Both the position numbers and the translations under genes were made by a program. A stretch of 64,000 bases of DNA, taken from positions 1 to 64,000 of the forward strand of contig JAJYFT010000003.1 in NCBI GenBank assembly GCA_021790815.1. The letters are read 5' to 3'. Below the pieces are notes generated by a model. It was not told where the DNA came from. It saw only the letters and a list, made by a program, of their open reading frames with translations, and did no database searches. Positions 8,069-17,394 of the stretch are shown here, piece after piece. The DNA is from Actinomycetes bacterium. GTDB taxonomy: Bacteria; Actinomycetota; Acidimicrobiia; Acidimicrobiales; JABEUL01. Each line of letters begins with the position of its first letter. Position 1 is the first letter of the stretch.

Positions 8069-9946
8069 ATGTCACTTATTAGGGTAGCTCTTTGCCAACT
8101 AGATTTCACCGTCGGCGATTTGGATGGTAATAAGAAACGAATTTTGATAGCCCTTGAACAAGCTGAATCAAGCGGGTGTGACGTTGCGGTTTTTAGCGAA
8201 TTAGCAATATCTGGCTACCCTCCTGAAGATCTCGTCTTAAAACCACAATTTGTTAAAGACAATTTGCAAGTTGTCGAAACCGTAGCTTCAAATTCTAAAA
8301 GGTGTGCAGCAATTTTTGGATTCGTAGATGAATCTAATGATCCAGAACTTTTTAGGAAAGATCAACTAACCTCAAACGGGAAATCAACACTGAATGAACA
8401 TAGTAACGATGAAGATGAATATATTGAACTTGAAAAAGACGAAGTAAAAAACAACAAATCCGACCAAGAAGATTTTGATCAGCACCTTCTACCGAGTTCT
8501 TTAAAAAGTTTGTTCAACGCTTCAGCTATCGTTGCTGATGGATCAATACTCGGTCGCTATCATAAACGAACACTCCCGAACTACTCCGTGTTCGATGAGG
8601 AACGGACATTTACACCAGGTTCAGGAGATATTCCAATTTTTACTATTGCCGGAATTAATACGGCAGTCGTGATTTGTGAAGATGCCTGGATTGAAAATGG
8701 GCCAATTGTACAAGCTGTTAATTTCGGAGCACAACTTATATTTGTCATTAATGCTTCACCATACTTAGCCTCAAGATTAGAAACTCGAAAATCGGTTTTA
8801 AGAGATAGAGCTCTCGAATCAAATGTCCCGATAGTTTACGTAAATCAAGTTGGTGGACAAGATGAGCTCGTTTTTGACGGGGGATCCATGATACTTGATT
8901 CCAAAGGAGATTTAATATCCCTACTTCCCCAATTCGAGGAAAACATACAGATTGTAGATCTAAATATAAGTACTGAGCAAACTCCATTACAATCGAAAGA
9001 AAGAAAGATATCAAAGAAAGTAGCGGTATCCCTTAGAGGTAGACCAAATTCAGACTTTTTTGGTGGAGTAGTTAGCCCCACTTTAGAAAAAGACGAAGAG
9101 ATCTACGAAGCTCTAATTACTGGAACGAGAGACTACGTGGAGAAAAATGGTTTTACCGGTGTAGTTATTGGACTATCAGGTGGAATTGATTCGTCTCTGG
9201 TTGCCACAATTGCTCGTGACGCTTTAGGCCCTGATCGAGTTTTAGGAATAGCAATGCCCTCAAAGTTTTCTTCAAAAAGCTCGATAACAGATGCAAAAGA
9301 GCTGTCAAAAAATTTAGGTATTGAGCTTCGGATTTCCCCAATAGAGGACGTACAGAAGAGTTTTGAAAAGTTATTTTTAAAACTTTTTGGATCAGACATT
9401 TCTGGGCTTGCCCATGAAAATCTTCAAAGTAGAATCCGAGGTGTCATCCTTATGGGAATATCTAATTCAATGTCAAAACTTGTCCTCACGACTGGTAACA
9501 AGAGTGAGTTAGCCGTTGGTTACTCCACACTATATGGGGACTCTGCTGGAGGATTTGCTGTAATTAAAGATGTCTTCAAAACAGATGTCTATAGGCTTTG
9601 TCAATTCAGAAATGAACGGGAGGTGTCGACTAACAAAGTAGCTCTCATCCCAAAGAACGTCCTAACAAAAGCTCCTTCCGCGGAACTACGCCCTGATCAA
9701 CGCGATGACCAATCACTTCCACCTTATGAGATTCTTGACCCTATATTAAAACAACTTATCGATTACGACAAGTCACCTAGTGATGCTACACTTAAACACT
9801 ACGATCAAAGCATTGTCAATTCAATTGCACGCCTTATTGATCAAGCTGAACATAAACGACGCCAAAATCCTCCAGGTGTACGTATATCTGCAAAGGCGTT
9901 CGGGAAAGACCGGAGGGTTCCAATAACAAATAAGTATCGGCCTTGA
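8069..9946 (+). CDS. nadE: Glutamine-dependent NAD+ synthetase with acidic insertion in nitrilase domain
   Basis: N-terminal nitrilase-like amidase (SELAISGYPPEDL, VICEDAWIENGP) plus C-terminal SGGIDSSLVATIA and TTGNKSELAVGYSTLYGD motifs. Confidence 0.92.
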   Translation: MSLIRVALCQLDFTVGDLDGNKKRILIALEQAESSGCDVAVFSELAISGYPPEDLVLKPQFVKDNLQVVETVASNSKRCAAIFGFVDESNDPELFRKDQLTSNGKSTLNEHSNDEDEYIELEKDEVKNNKSDQEDFDQHLLPSSLKSLFNASAIVADGSILGRYHKRTLPNYSVFDEERTFTPGSGDIPIFTIAGINTAVVICEDAWIENGPIVQAVNFGAQLIFVINASPYLASRLETRKSVLRDRALESNVPIVYVNQVGGQDELVFDGGSMILDSKGDLISLLPQFEENIQIVDLNISTEQTPLQSKERKISKKVAVSLRGRPNSDFFGGVVSPTLEKDEEIYEALITGTRDYVEKNGFTGVVIGLSGGIDSSLVATIARDALGPDRVLGIAMPSKFSSKSSITDAKELSKNLGIELRISPIEDVQKSFEKLFLKLFGSDISGLAHENLQSRIRGVILMGISNSMSKLVLTTGNKSELAVGYSTLYGDSAGGFAVIKDVFKTDVYRLCQFRNEREVSTNKVALIPKNVLTKAPSAELRPDQRDDQSLPPYEILDPILKQLIDYDKSPSDATLKHYDQSIVNSIARLIDQAEHKRRQNPPGVRISAKAFGKDRRVPITNKYRP

Positions 9947-9982
9947 GTAGACATTAAAACAGTGAACTAGCAGGAATAAACT

Positions 9983-10555
9983 ATGCAGACTAACGAAGAA
10001 CCCCCACTGAGCAGTTACGCATCTATCACTCAGGTAGCCCAAATTTGTGCTGATACCGTTAAAACTGAAATTGCAATATATCGAATTTACAAGAGACTTG
10101 AAGAAATACTGAGTAAATCATTTTTCACAGAAGAAGAAAATGACATTGGGGACAAAACTATCGAGCTATTTAATCTAAGTCACATTTTTGCATTCAAACA
10201 CCTAATTAACGCAAAGCAGTTTTTTTCAATGATTCCACTAAGTATTCCTGATCTGAACAGATTGGACCTTGTTGCAACAAAAAACAGCTACATAACTAAT
10301 AATGTAAGCGAGCTTTTTTTAAATTTGAATGTAAACTCTCTGAAATCGAATGGCTTGCAGGTGCAAAACCTTGAATTATCAAAATTTACCAAAGAGATTG
10401 CCAACTTCCTCATTCAATTTAGTGATTTCATATCTAATTTAAACTTTAATTTTGGAACATACACCAATGTCATGAGAGTCCTGAGTGAATTAAAGGTTGA
10501 GTTGACATATGAGCTAACCTTTCTTGAAAACTTTTCAGACAGTCAGAATTCGTGA
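9983..10555 (+). CDS. Hypothetical protein (190 aa)
   Basis: Intact ORF with AGGA upstream of ATG; no recognisable motifs. Confidence 0.5.
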   Translation: MQTNEEPPLSSYASITQVAQICADTVKTEIAIYRIYKRLEEILSKSFFTEEENDIGDKTIELFNLSHIFAFKHLINAKQFFSMIPLSIPDLNRLDLVATKNSYITNNVSELFLNLNVNSLKSNGLQVQNLELSKFTKEIANFLIQFSDFISNLNFNFGTYTNVMRVLSELKVELTYELTFLENFSDSQNS

Positions 10556-10846
10556 TCACATACAAGGCGCCAGCACAACTTATATAGAGATAAATAATTC
10601 AAGCACACCTCCGCTAGTAGTTTTAACTAAACATATTTACGAGTTATTTAGGCCGCGTTTTGAGGTTAGTGAGTGTGTCAAAATATATTAATCATTAATG
10701 ATGTACGATAGTACTTTTAACAGCCATGAATTCCAGACTTTTTCTACAAAATTCCCAAAACCAGCTATTTGAGACAATAACCGTGCGTTCACAATAGGTA
10801 AACATAACTAAGATAACAGTTAATTTCCAAATTTTGATATTAATAC

Positions 10847-10875
10847 TTGACAAAGGTAGTAAACTTTGCTTATAA
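10847..10875 (+). promoter_or_regulatory. Sigma-70-type promoter upstream of sigma factor gene
   Basis: TTGACA - 17 nt - TTATAA. Confidence 0.65.
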
Positions 10876-10980
10876 GCAATTTTTGTCTTAAATACAAAGT
10901 TGTGGAACAATAAGTTAACAGCACGAAAACGTGCACTGAGACTACTGCGGGTTTTGACCGCAAATACCGGAGGATAATAG

Positions 10981-11919
10981 GTGGCTAAAGATCGTGTCGA
11001 AAGAGACGACGAGGATTTAGTAAGACTTTACTTAACAGATATTGGACAGTATCCACTACTGAGTAAGGATGATGAGGTCAGGCTAGCCCAGGATATCGAA
11101 ACCGGCTTTAACGCTGAAAAAGAACTTAGTCAAAAGGGCAAAGAACTTACTCCAGCAAAAAAAAGAGAACTTAAAAGAGCTCTACGTCATGGCGAGGATG
11201 CTCAGCAAGCTTTCGTTCAGTCAAACTTGAGACTTGTTGTTTCAATTGCTAAAAAATATCAAGCTTCAGGGCTACCTCTTTTAGACTTAATCCAAGAGGG
11301 AAACTTAGGATTGATGCACGCAGTTGAGAAATTTGACTGGCGAAAAGGATTCAAGTTTTCTACTTATGCAACTTGGTGGATTCGTCAAGCAATTACTCGT
11401 GGAATTGCCAATACTGGTAGAACGATTAGGCTTCCCGTACATGCAGGTGACACACTAACGAGAGTCCAGAAAGCTCAAGCGCGCCTTGAGTTAAAACTTG
11501 GACGTCCTCCTTCACTAATTGAGTTGGGAAATGAAGTAGAACTTCCTGAAGATAAATTAATTGAAGCTCTACGGTTTAGGTCTGAACCACTCTCCCTTTC
11601 TGAACCCCTTAGAGAAGATGGAGATGCTGAGTTAGGTGACGTTGTCGAAGATAGAGCCGCTGAATCTCCATTTGAAGTTGCAGCAACTGCTTTATTGCCA
11701 AGTGAAATATCCAGACTATTAGCGCCACTTGACGAGAGAGAAAGAGATATTCTCCGCTTAAGATTTGGCCTTGACAGAGGAGAACCCAGAACTTTGGAAG
11801 AAGTCGGAGCAGAATTTAATTTAACTCGTGAAAGAATTCGCCAAATCGAAGCACGGGCGATGTCGAAATTACGTCACCCTTCGTCTGATACTGGAGCAAG
11901 AGACCTCTTAACGGTTTAA
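10981..11919 (+). CDS. RNA polymerase sigma-70 factor (RpoD/SigA-SigB-like)
   Basis: [69 protein letters not shown], and region 4 [33 protein letters not shown] start with GGAGG. Confidence 0.92.
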   Translation: MAKDRVERDDEDLVRLYLTDIGQYPLLSKDDEVRLAQDIETGFNAEKELSQKGKELTPAKKRELKRALRHGEDAQQAFVQSNLRLVVSIAKKYQASGLPLLDLIQEGNLGLMHAVEKFDWRKGFKFSTYATWWIRQAITRGIANTGRTIRLPVHAGDTLTRVQKAQARLELKLGRPPSLIELGNEVELPEDKLIEALRFRSEPLSLSEPLREDGDAELGDVVEDRAAESPFEVAATALLPSEISRLLAPLDERERDILRLRFGLDRGEPRTLEEVGAEFNLTRERIRQIEARAMSKLRHPSSDTGARDLLTV

Positions 11920-12527
11920 TGTTCAAAAACATAGACTCCCGCAGTGTAACTACCAAAAATGTAAAACACTACGTAAATGAACGCAACATTTATCCTCCAT
12001 ACCCAAAGAACACAAAAACTTTAGTTGTTGGAATGGGCTGTTTCTGGGGAGCCGAAAGAGTATTCTATGAATTTCAGGGGGTGTACGTCACTGCAGCAGG
12101 ATATGCAGGTGGAACTATCGAATATCCTTCCTATGAAGATGTATGTACAGGCAAAACCAACCATGCTGAAGTTGTTAAAGTTGTTTTTGAGTGCGATAAG
12201 GTGTCAATTCAAGATCTCTTAAGAGTTTTCTTTGAGTCCCATGACCCTACACAAAAAAACAGACAGGGTAACGACATAGGCACACAGTACAGAAGCCTAT
12301 TGATACTTAATACATTAGAAGAACTTCAGATTGCACGCTCAATCGGCTTAAAGTATCAAGCAGAACTCGACAAAAATAACCTTAAAAAGATCACAACTGA
12401 ATATCTGATCGACCTGCCTTTTTACTACGCTGAAGACTACCACCAACAATATTTAGCCAAAAACCCTTCCGGTTACTGTGGCCTAAAAGGAACTGGCGTA
12501 ACCTGCCCTACCAGCTATGACAATTGA
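11919..12527 (+). CDS. msrA: Peptide-methionine (S)-S-oxide reductase
   Basis: GMGCFWGAERVFYEFQGVYVTAAGYAGG and DPTQKNRQGNDIGTQYRS motifs; TAATG overlap with upstream stop. Confidence 0.92.
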   Translation: MFKNIDSRSVTTKNVKHYVNERNIYPPYPKNTKTLVVGMGCFWGAERVFYEFQGVYVTAAGYAGGTIEYPSYEDVCTGKTNHAEVVKVVFECDKVSIQDLLRVFFESHDPTQKNRQGNDIGTQYRSLLILNTLEELQIARSIGLKYQAELDKNNLKKITTEYLIDLPFYYAEDYHQQYLAKNPSGYCGLKGTGVTCPTSYDN

Positions 12528-12551
12528 TCTTACCTATATCGCCCATACTTT

Positions 12552-13571
12552 TTAATTAAAAGTTTCGTCGCGCTTTCTGAGTGGATGGTCGTCAGGAATT
12601 TCGACAATATATAGCCTTACGCCATCTGGATCACTCACCCACATCTCCATTAAACCCCAAGGTTCTTTGCGGGGACCTCTAGTAATAAGAACGTTTCTTT
12701 TCTTGAGTTCCGTTTCAACTTCATATATATCTCTGACCTGCAACCAGACAGACAGATTTGGTCCTGCCCCTGATCCAACTCCTGAAACCTCTAAGAATCC
12801 ACCACCAAGGTAAAATACGACACCTCTGTCTTTCCCTTGACCAAACTCTCTTGCAACTCCTAGCCCTAGGTCATCTCTATAAAATTTGATTGATCTTTCT
12901 AAATTTGTAGGTCTTAATAGAACTCTACTTGAAAGAACTTCCATGCTAAATCTCTCCTTACTCACGTTTGTTGCGTTTTCTTCAGTAGCCTGATCTACTT
13001 TAACCGCATTAATGACCCTCTCATCTAATTCTTGATGATCTAAAGGCCTTAGATTATCTTTATAATTAGCTTCAGCTAAATGGAGTTCATTTTTATTTTC
13101 TTCTTTATTTTCTTCATTTTTTTGCAAAGGTTTATCTTGAATGTCTTCATTTTCCTTTGTGTCTGCTACCTCTCGAAGATTTGAGGACTCACCAATAGTT
13201 TCACCTTGAGATATGGATTCATTCTTAAGCACCTCGAGCATTACCTTTTCAAATATGCTTGCCGACTTAACTAATTGATCAATATTTCCTAATATCTTCA
13301 CTTTGCCAGCCGTTATTGCTTCACTTGGGCCAGACTCTCCCCTACTTATTTGACGTGCGGTATCTAAATCTAAAGCAAATATAGGGACAAAATTAATTGA
13401 ACCACCTTTAACAATTTGGATCTGGTTATTATTTACCACGACGCGATACTTGAATATGCTTTCACTGCCGTCTTTAATCTGAAATTCAGCTTCAAGATTA
13501 TGATCTACTCTAATATTTTTTAGGCGAGAATTAGCTAACTCAAACCATTCATCATCGAAAATGTTTACCAC
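12552..13571 (-). CDS. SCP2-like domain + acidic linker + glyoxalase/VOC domain fusion
   Basis: N-term ~115 aa resembles SCP2 sterol-binding fold (ARQISRGESGPSEAITAGKVKILGNIDQLVK); C-term VOC pattern (ERSIKFYRDDLGLGVAREFG...WVSDPDGVRLYIVEIPDDHP). Confidence 0.7.
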   Translation of the reverse strand: MVNIFDDEWFELANSRLKNIRVDHNLEAEFQIKDGSESIFKYRVVVNNNQIQIVKGGSINFVPIFALDLDTARQISRGESGPSEAITAGKVKILGNIDQLVKSASIFEKVMLEVLKNESISQGETIGESSNLREVADTKENEDIQDKPLQKNEENKEENKNELHLAEANYKDNLRPLDHQELDERVINAVKVDQATEENATNVSKERFSMEVLSSRVLLRPTNLERSIKFYRDDLGLGVAREFGQGKDRGVVFYLGGGFLEVSGVGSGAGPNLSVWLQVRDIYEVETELKKRNVLITRGPRKEPWGLMEMWVSDPDGVRLYIVEIPDDHPLRKRDETFN

Positions 13572-13598
13572 AAACTATAGGCTAGTAGAGATTTAAGA

Positions 13599-14369
13599 TT
13601 ATTTCGCATCTGTTTCAACTTTTTTGCTTTTCCTGAAAATCTTTTTACCGAGCCAAGCAATAGGGTCATAACGATCATCGACAACCCTTTCTTTAAGTGG
13701 GATAATTGCATTGTCAGTAATGTGAATATGTTCAGGGCACACTTCAGTACAACATTTAGTGATATTACAGTAACCTAACCCCATTTTTTCTACAAGAAGT
13801 TGCCTTCTGTCGTTTGTATCGAGAGGATTCATTTCTAGGTCGGCATATCGAACAAATAGCCTTGGTCCAGCGTAATGTTCTTTATTTTCCTCGTGATCAC
13901 GAATTACGTGACAAACATCTTGACAAAGAAAACACTCAATACACTTTCGAAATTCTTGGCCTCTTTCAACATCCTCTGTGTACATTCTGTAAGTTCCATC
14001 GGCTTCACGAGGCTTTGGTTTAAATCCCGGAACTTTCTTGAGCATTTCAAAGTTAAAAGATACGTCAGTTACGAGATCACGGATAATTGGAAACGTCTTG
14101 AGCGGAGTTATGACGATAGGTTCACCTTCTGGAAGCTGATTAACACGAGTCATGCACATAAGCCGAGGCCGTCCATTAATTTCAGCTGAACAACTTCCAC
14201 ACTTACCAGCTTTACAGTTCCATCGAACAGCAAGGTCAGGAGCCAAAGTAGCCTGAATACGATGAACAACGTCTAGTACTACCTCTCCTTCTTGAGCGGG
14301 AATCTTAAATTCAATGAACTCTCCACCGTTCTCGTCTCCCCTCCAAAGTCTTACAACTAAGTCAGCCAC
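13599..14369 (-). CDS. sdhB: Succinate dehydrogenase/fumarate reductase iron-sulfur subunit
   Basis: CKAGKCGSCSAEINGRPRLMC, CIECFLCQDVC, CCTEVCPEHI cysteine clusters. Confidence 0.92.
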   Translation of the reverse strand: MADLVVRLWRGDENGGEFIEFKIPAQEGEVVLDVVHRIQATLAPDLAVRWNCKAGKCGSCSAEINGRPRLMCMTRVNQLPEGEPIVITPLKTFPIIRDLVTDVSFNFEMLKKVPGFKPKPREADGTYRMYTEDVERGQEFRKCIECFLCQDVCHVIRDHEENKEHYAGPRLFVRYADLEMNPLDTNDRRQLLVEKMGLGYCNITKCCTEVCPEHIHITDNAIIPLKERVVDDRYDPIAWLGKKIFRKSKKVETDAK

Positions 14370-16207
14370 TACTTGACCTCCTTCGACTCAGTAATACCGG
14401 TTGGTTGGGCGGCTCCCTCAAACAGCGAAGCCAGTTCATCAGGCATAACTGGAAGTGGTTCAGGTGTAACTGTTATATCATTACCTTGTAACCGAACTAC
14501 ATGGTTAGTTTTTCCAAACTCTGGGTCTGCCTTTGGATAATCATCTCTCGTATGACCACCTCGACTTTCCTTTCGCATTAAGGCTGCTTTGGCACAAGCT
14601 TCAGAAACTGTAAGCATCGAGTTCAAGTCAAGTGCAGTATGCCAAGACGCATTGAATTTAACACCGCCTTTTGCTCCAACTCCTTTTACTCTCTCCTTAA
14701 ACTCTTCCAGCTTTTCAACAGCTTCTACAAGCTCGCTCTCTGTTCTAATAATTCCAACCAAGGCCTGCATTGTCTCTTGGAGATCATGCTGGATAGTGTA
14801 AGGGTTTTCACCTTCAGGATTATTGAGTGGTTTTAATGCTCTATTTAAAGCGTCTTCAACTAATGACTCACTTAACTTCGAGGAGCCTTTTTCTAATGCA
14901 CTCTGAGCTGCTGCTAGCCCTGCACGTCTTCCAAATACAACTAGATCTGAAAGTGAGTTTCCACCCAACCTGTTTGAACCGTGCATTCCTCCGGCGACCT
15001 CTCCAGCTGCATACAGCCCTTCCACAGTTGCTTTGGCTGTATCAGGATCCACTCTGACGCCACCCATCGCATAGTGACAAGTAGGACCAACTTCCATTGG
15101 TGTTACTGTTATGTCTACATCAGCTAGTTCTTTAAACTGATGGTACATTGACGGTAATCTGCGCCTGATGTACTCAGGCGAGCGTCTCGATGCAATGTCT
15201 AGAAAAACGCCTCCATGAGGAGACCCCCTTCCAGCTTTAACTTCAGCGTTTATAGACCTGGCAACTTCATCTCTAGGAAGTAGTTCGGGTGGGCGTCTGT
15301 TATTTGCTTTGTCTTCATACCACCTGTCGCCTTCAGCTTCGCTATCAGCGGTTTCAGCGGCAAACATCTGAGGGATATATTCAAACATAAACCTTTTCCC
15401 CTCAGAGTTTTTTAATATCCCTCCGTCACCTCTGACGCCTTCGGTGACAAGTAATCCCTTTACTGAAAGCGGCCACACCATTCCTGTGGGATGAAATTGG
15501 ACAAACTCCATATCAATTAGATCAGCTCCAGCCCAGAGTGCTAAAGCATGACCATCTCCCGTAGATTCCCATGAATTAGAAGTAAATTTCCAAGATTTTC
15601 CTATTCCACCTGCAGCGAGTATAAAAGATTTTGCCTTAAATAGAACGAAGGATCCATTATTCCTATAGAACCCAAGCGCTCCGGAGACTGCGCCATTTTC
15701 ATCGTGTAGAAGTTCAACAATTTTAACTTCCATAAATACTTCTGCACCAGTAGTTACAGCTTTCTGCTGCAACGTCCTGATTAATTCAAGCCCAGTTCTG
15801 TCACCAACGTGAGCAAGCCTTGCATACTTGTGCCCTCCAAAATCTCGTTGGAGAATCAATCCATCTTTAGTTCTATCAAATAATGCACCCCACTCTTCAA
15901 GTTCATTTACTCGATCTGGTGCTTCTTGAGCATGGAGCTGAGCCATGCGCCAGTTATTTAGCATTTTCCCGCCACGCATTGTATCTCTAAAATGCACTTG
16001 CCAACTGTCTTCTTTCCAGACGTTCCTAAGTGCTGCAGCGATTCCACCTTCAGCCATGACGGTATGGGCTTTACCAAGTAAGGACTTACAGACAATCGCA
16101 GTTTTTGCGCCAGAATCGATAGATTCGATCGCCGCTCTAAGCCCAGCGCCCCCAGCACCTATAATTACAACATCAAACTCATGCGTTTCAATTGAAGCAT
16201 TAACCAT
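14369..16207 (-). CDS. sdhA: Succinate dehydrogenase/fumarate reductase flavoprotein subunit
   Basis: VIIGAGGAGLRAAIE, HTVMAEGGIAAAL, EFVQFHPTGM, GGVRVDPDT, GLYAAGEVAGGMHGSNRLGGNSL motifs. Confidence 0.95.
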   Translation of the reverse strand: MVNASIETHEFDVVIIGAGGAGLRAAIESIDSGAKTAIVCKSLLGKAHTVMAEGGIAAALRNVWKEDSWQVHFRDTMRGGKMLNNWRMAQLHAQEAPDRVNELEEWGALFDRTKDGLILQRDFGGHKYARLAHVGDRTGLELIRTLQQKAVTTGAEVFMEVKIVELLHDENGAVSGALGFYRNNGSFVLFKAKSFILAAGGIGKSWKFTSNSWESTGDGHALALWAGADLIDMEFVQFHPTGMVWPLSVKGLLVTEGVRGDGGILKNSEGKRFMFEYIPQMFAAETADSEAEGDRWYEDKANNRRPPELLPRDEVARSINAEVKAGRGSPHGGVFLDIASRRSPEYIRRRLPSMYHQFKELADVDITVTPMEVGPTCHYAMGGVRVDPDTAKATVEGLYAAGEVAGGMHGSNRLGGNSLSDLVVFGRRAGLAAAQSALEKGSSKLSESLVEDALNRALKPLNNPEGENPYTIQHDLQETMQALVGIIRTESELVEAVEKLEEFKERVKGVGAKGGVKFNASWHTALDLNSMLTVSEACAKAALMRKESRGGHTRDDYPKADPEFGKTNHVVRLQGNDITVTPEPLPVMPDELASLFEGAAQPTGITESKEVK

Positions 16208-17056
16208 TTAAAAGAACCTCGGATCATGAATTGTTCCAGATGCAACCAAGTATACGTAGAAATCAGTCACGCCAATCCATACCAGGCTTAACCAGGCAAA
16301 CAACATATGGTGTGGGTTTAGCACCGATACTTTCTTCCAAAACCAGTGCCTTATCTTTGCCTTTGAGAACTGGTCGACGTGGCCGCCACAAAGGTGCCTA
16401 CAAGCGTGACAGGATAGGGTATAAAGCCAAATTAAAGCTGCATTAACAATAAATACTAATGTTCCTAGCCCCATTCCAACTGAGTTTCCAAATCGAAAGG
16501 CTGCAACTGCATCCCACGTCAAAATTATGGCAAAAACTACGGCAAAATACCAAAAATAACGGTGGATATTGTTAAGAATTAGAGGGAGTTTCGTCTCACC
16601 AGAATAAGTTTTGTGCGGTTCGGCAACACCACAAGCTGGTGGTGAAAGCCAGTAAGACTTGTAATAGGCTTTTCTGTAATAGTAACAAGTTGCTCTAAAA
16701 CCAGCAGGGAAAATAAGTATAGGTAGAGCAGGAGAAAGTTTCCACCATGTCCCTAAAACTGATGCAGTTTTATACGTGCAATTTGATGCCAAACATGGCG
16801 AGTAGAACGGCGATAGGTAGTCTCTACCGTGTGCTCCATCGTAGTAATTTCCGTTCCTAAAAGCGGTCCATGTCGCGTAAATTACGAATAACGCTAACCC
16901 AATACCTGATGCAACCTGAGGAAGCCACCATATATCCTTTCTTAGGGTTTTTACGTCAGGCCCACCTCTTACGCCGCCCAACGAAACTTTTGTACCAACA
17001 TTTTCTGGATTAGATTTTGTAACTGTCACCAATTTAATACCGTAGCGCAAAATCAT
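16208..17056 (-). CDS. Succinate dehydrogenase membrane/cytochrome subunit (actinobacterial type)
   Basis: Multi-TM protein (about five hydrophobic segments) directly upstream of sdhA; CHACRHLCGGHVDQF segment. Confidence 0.75.
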   Translation of the reverse strand: MILRYGIKLVTVTKSNPENVGTKVSLGGVRGGPDVKTLRKDIWWLPQVASGIGLALFVIYATWTAFRNGNYYDGAHGRDYLSPFYSPCLASNCTYKTASVLGTWWKLSPALPILIFPAGFRATCYYYRKAYYKSYWLSPPACGVAEPHKTYSGETKLPLILNNIHRYFWYFAVVFAIILTWDAVAAFRFGNSVGMGLGTLVFIVNAALIWLYTLSCHACRHLCGGHVDQFSKAKIRHWFWKKVSVLNPHHMLFAWLSLVWIGVTDFYVYLVASGTIHDPRFF

Positions 17057-17394
17057 ACCCTTTGTAAAGATAGGGCCAATAAAATCAATTCATTTTACTG
17101 ATATATCAAGGTCACAGCACTTAACGCCTCAAGATTTTTACAATATTTATCACTTCTTAAGGAGAAAATATTAGATTCATAGCCTCTAAGTTTAATGTCT
17201 TAACTGTTATCAAAAGAACTCTATACCAATCGCTAGCTACGTAAAAATAGCTCGAATTATGCCGATATGCTAGTTATCTGTTCAAGTCTTAAAATCGTTA
17301 ACTTGAAACTTGTCTGCCGCCAACTTTTCTAGGAGCGAACACAAACCTTCGGGAAAGACAATATTTCAGCCATAGCAAGTTACTCCCTGGTAAT

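Noticed and set aside
10695-10910. 71-aa minus-strand ORF upstream of the sigma factor
   Set aside because: Overlaps the strong + strand promoter region; unusual composition and no homology clue.
13814-14189. Antisense ORFs across sdhB
   Set aside because: Shadow ORFs of a conserved gene.
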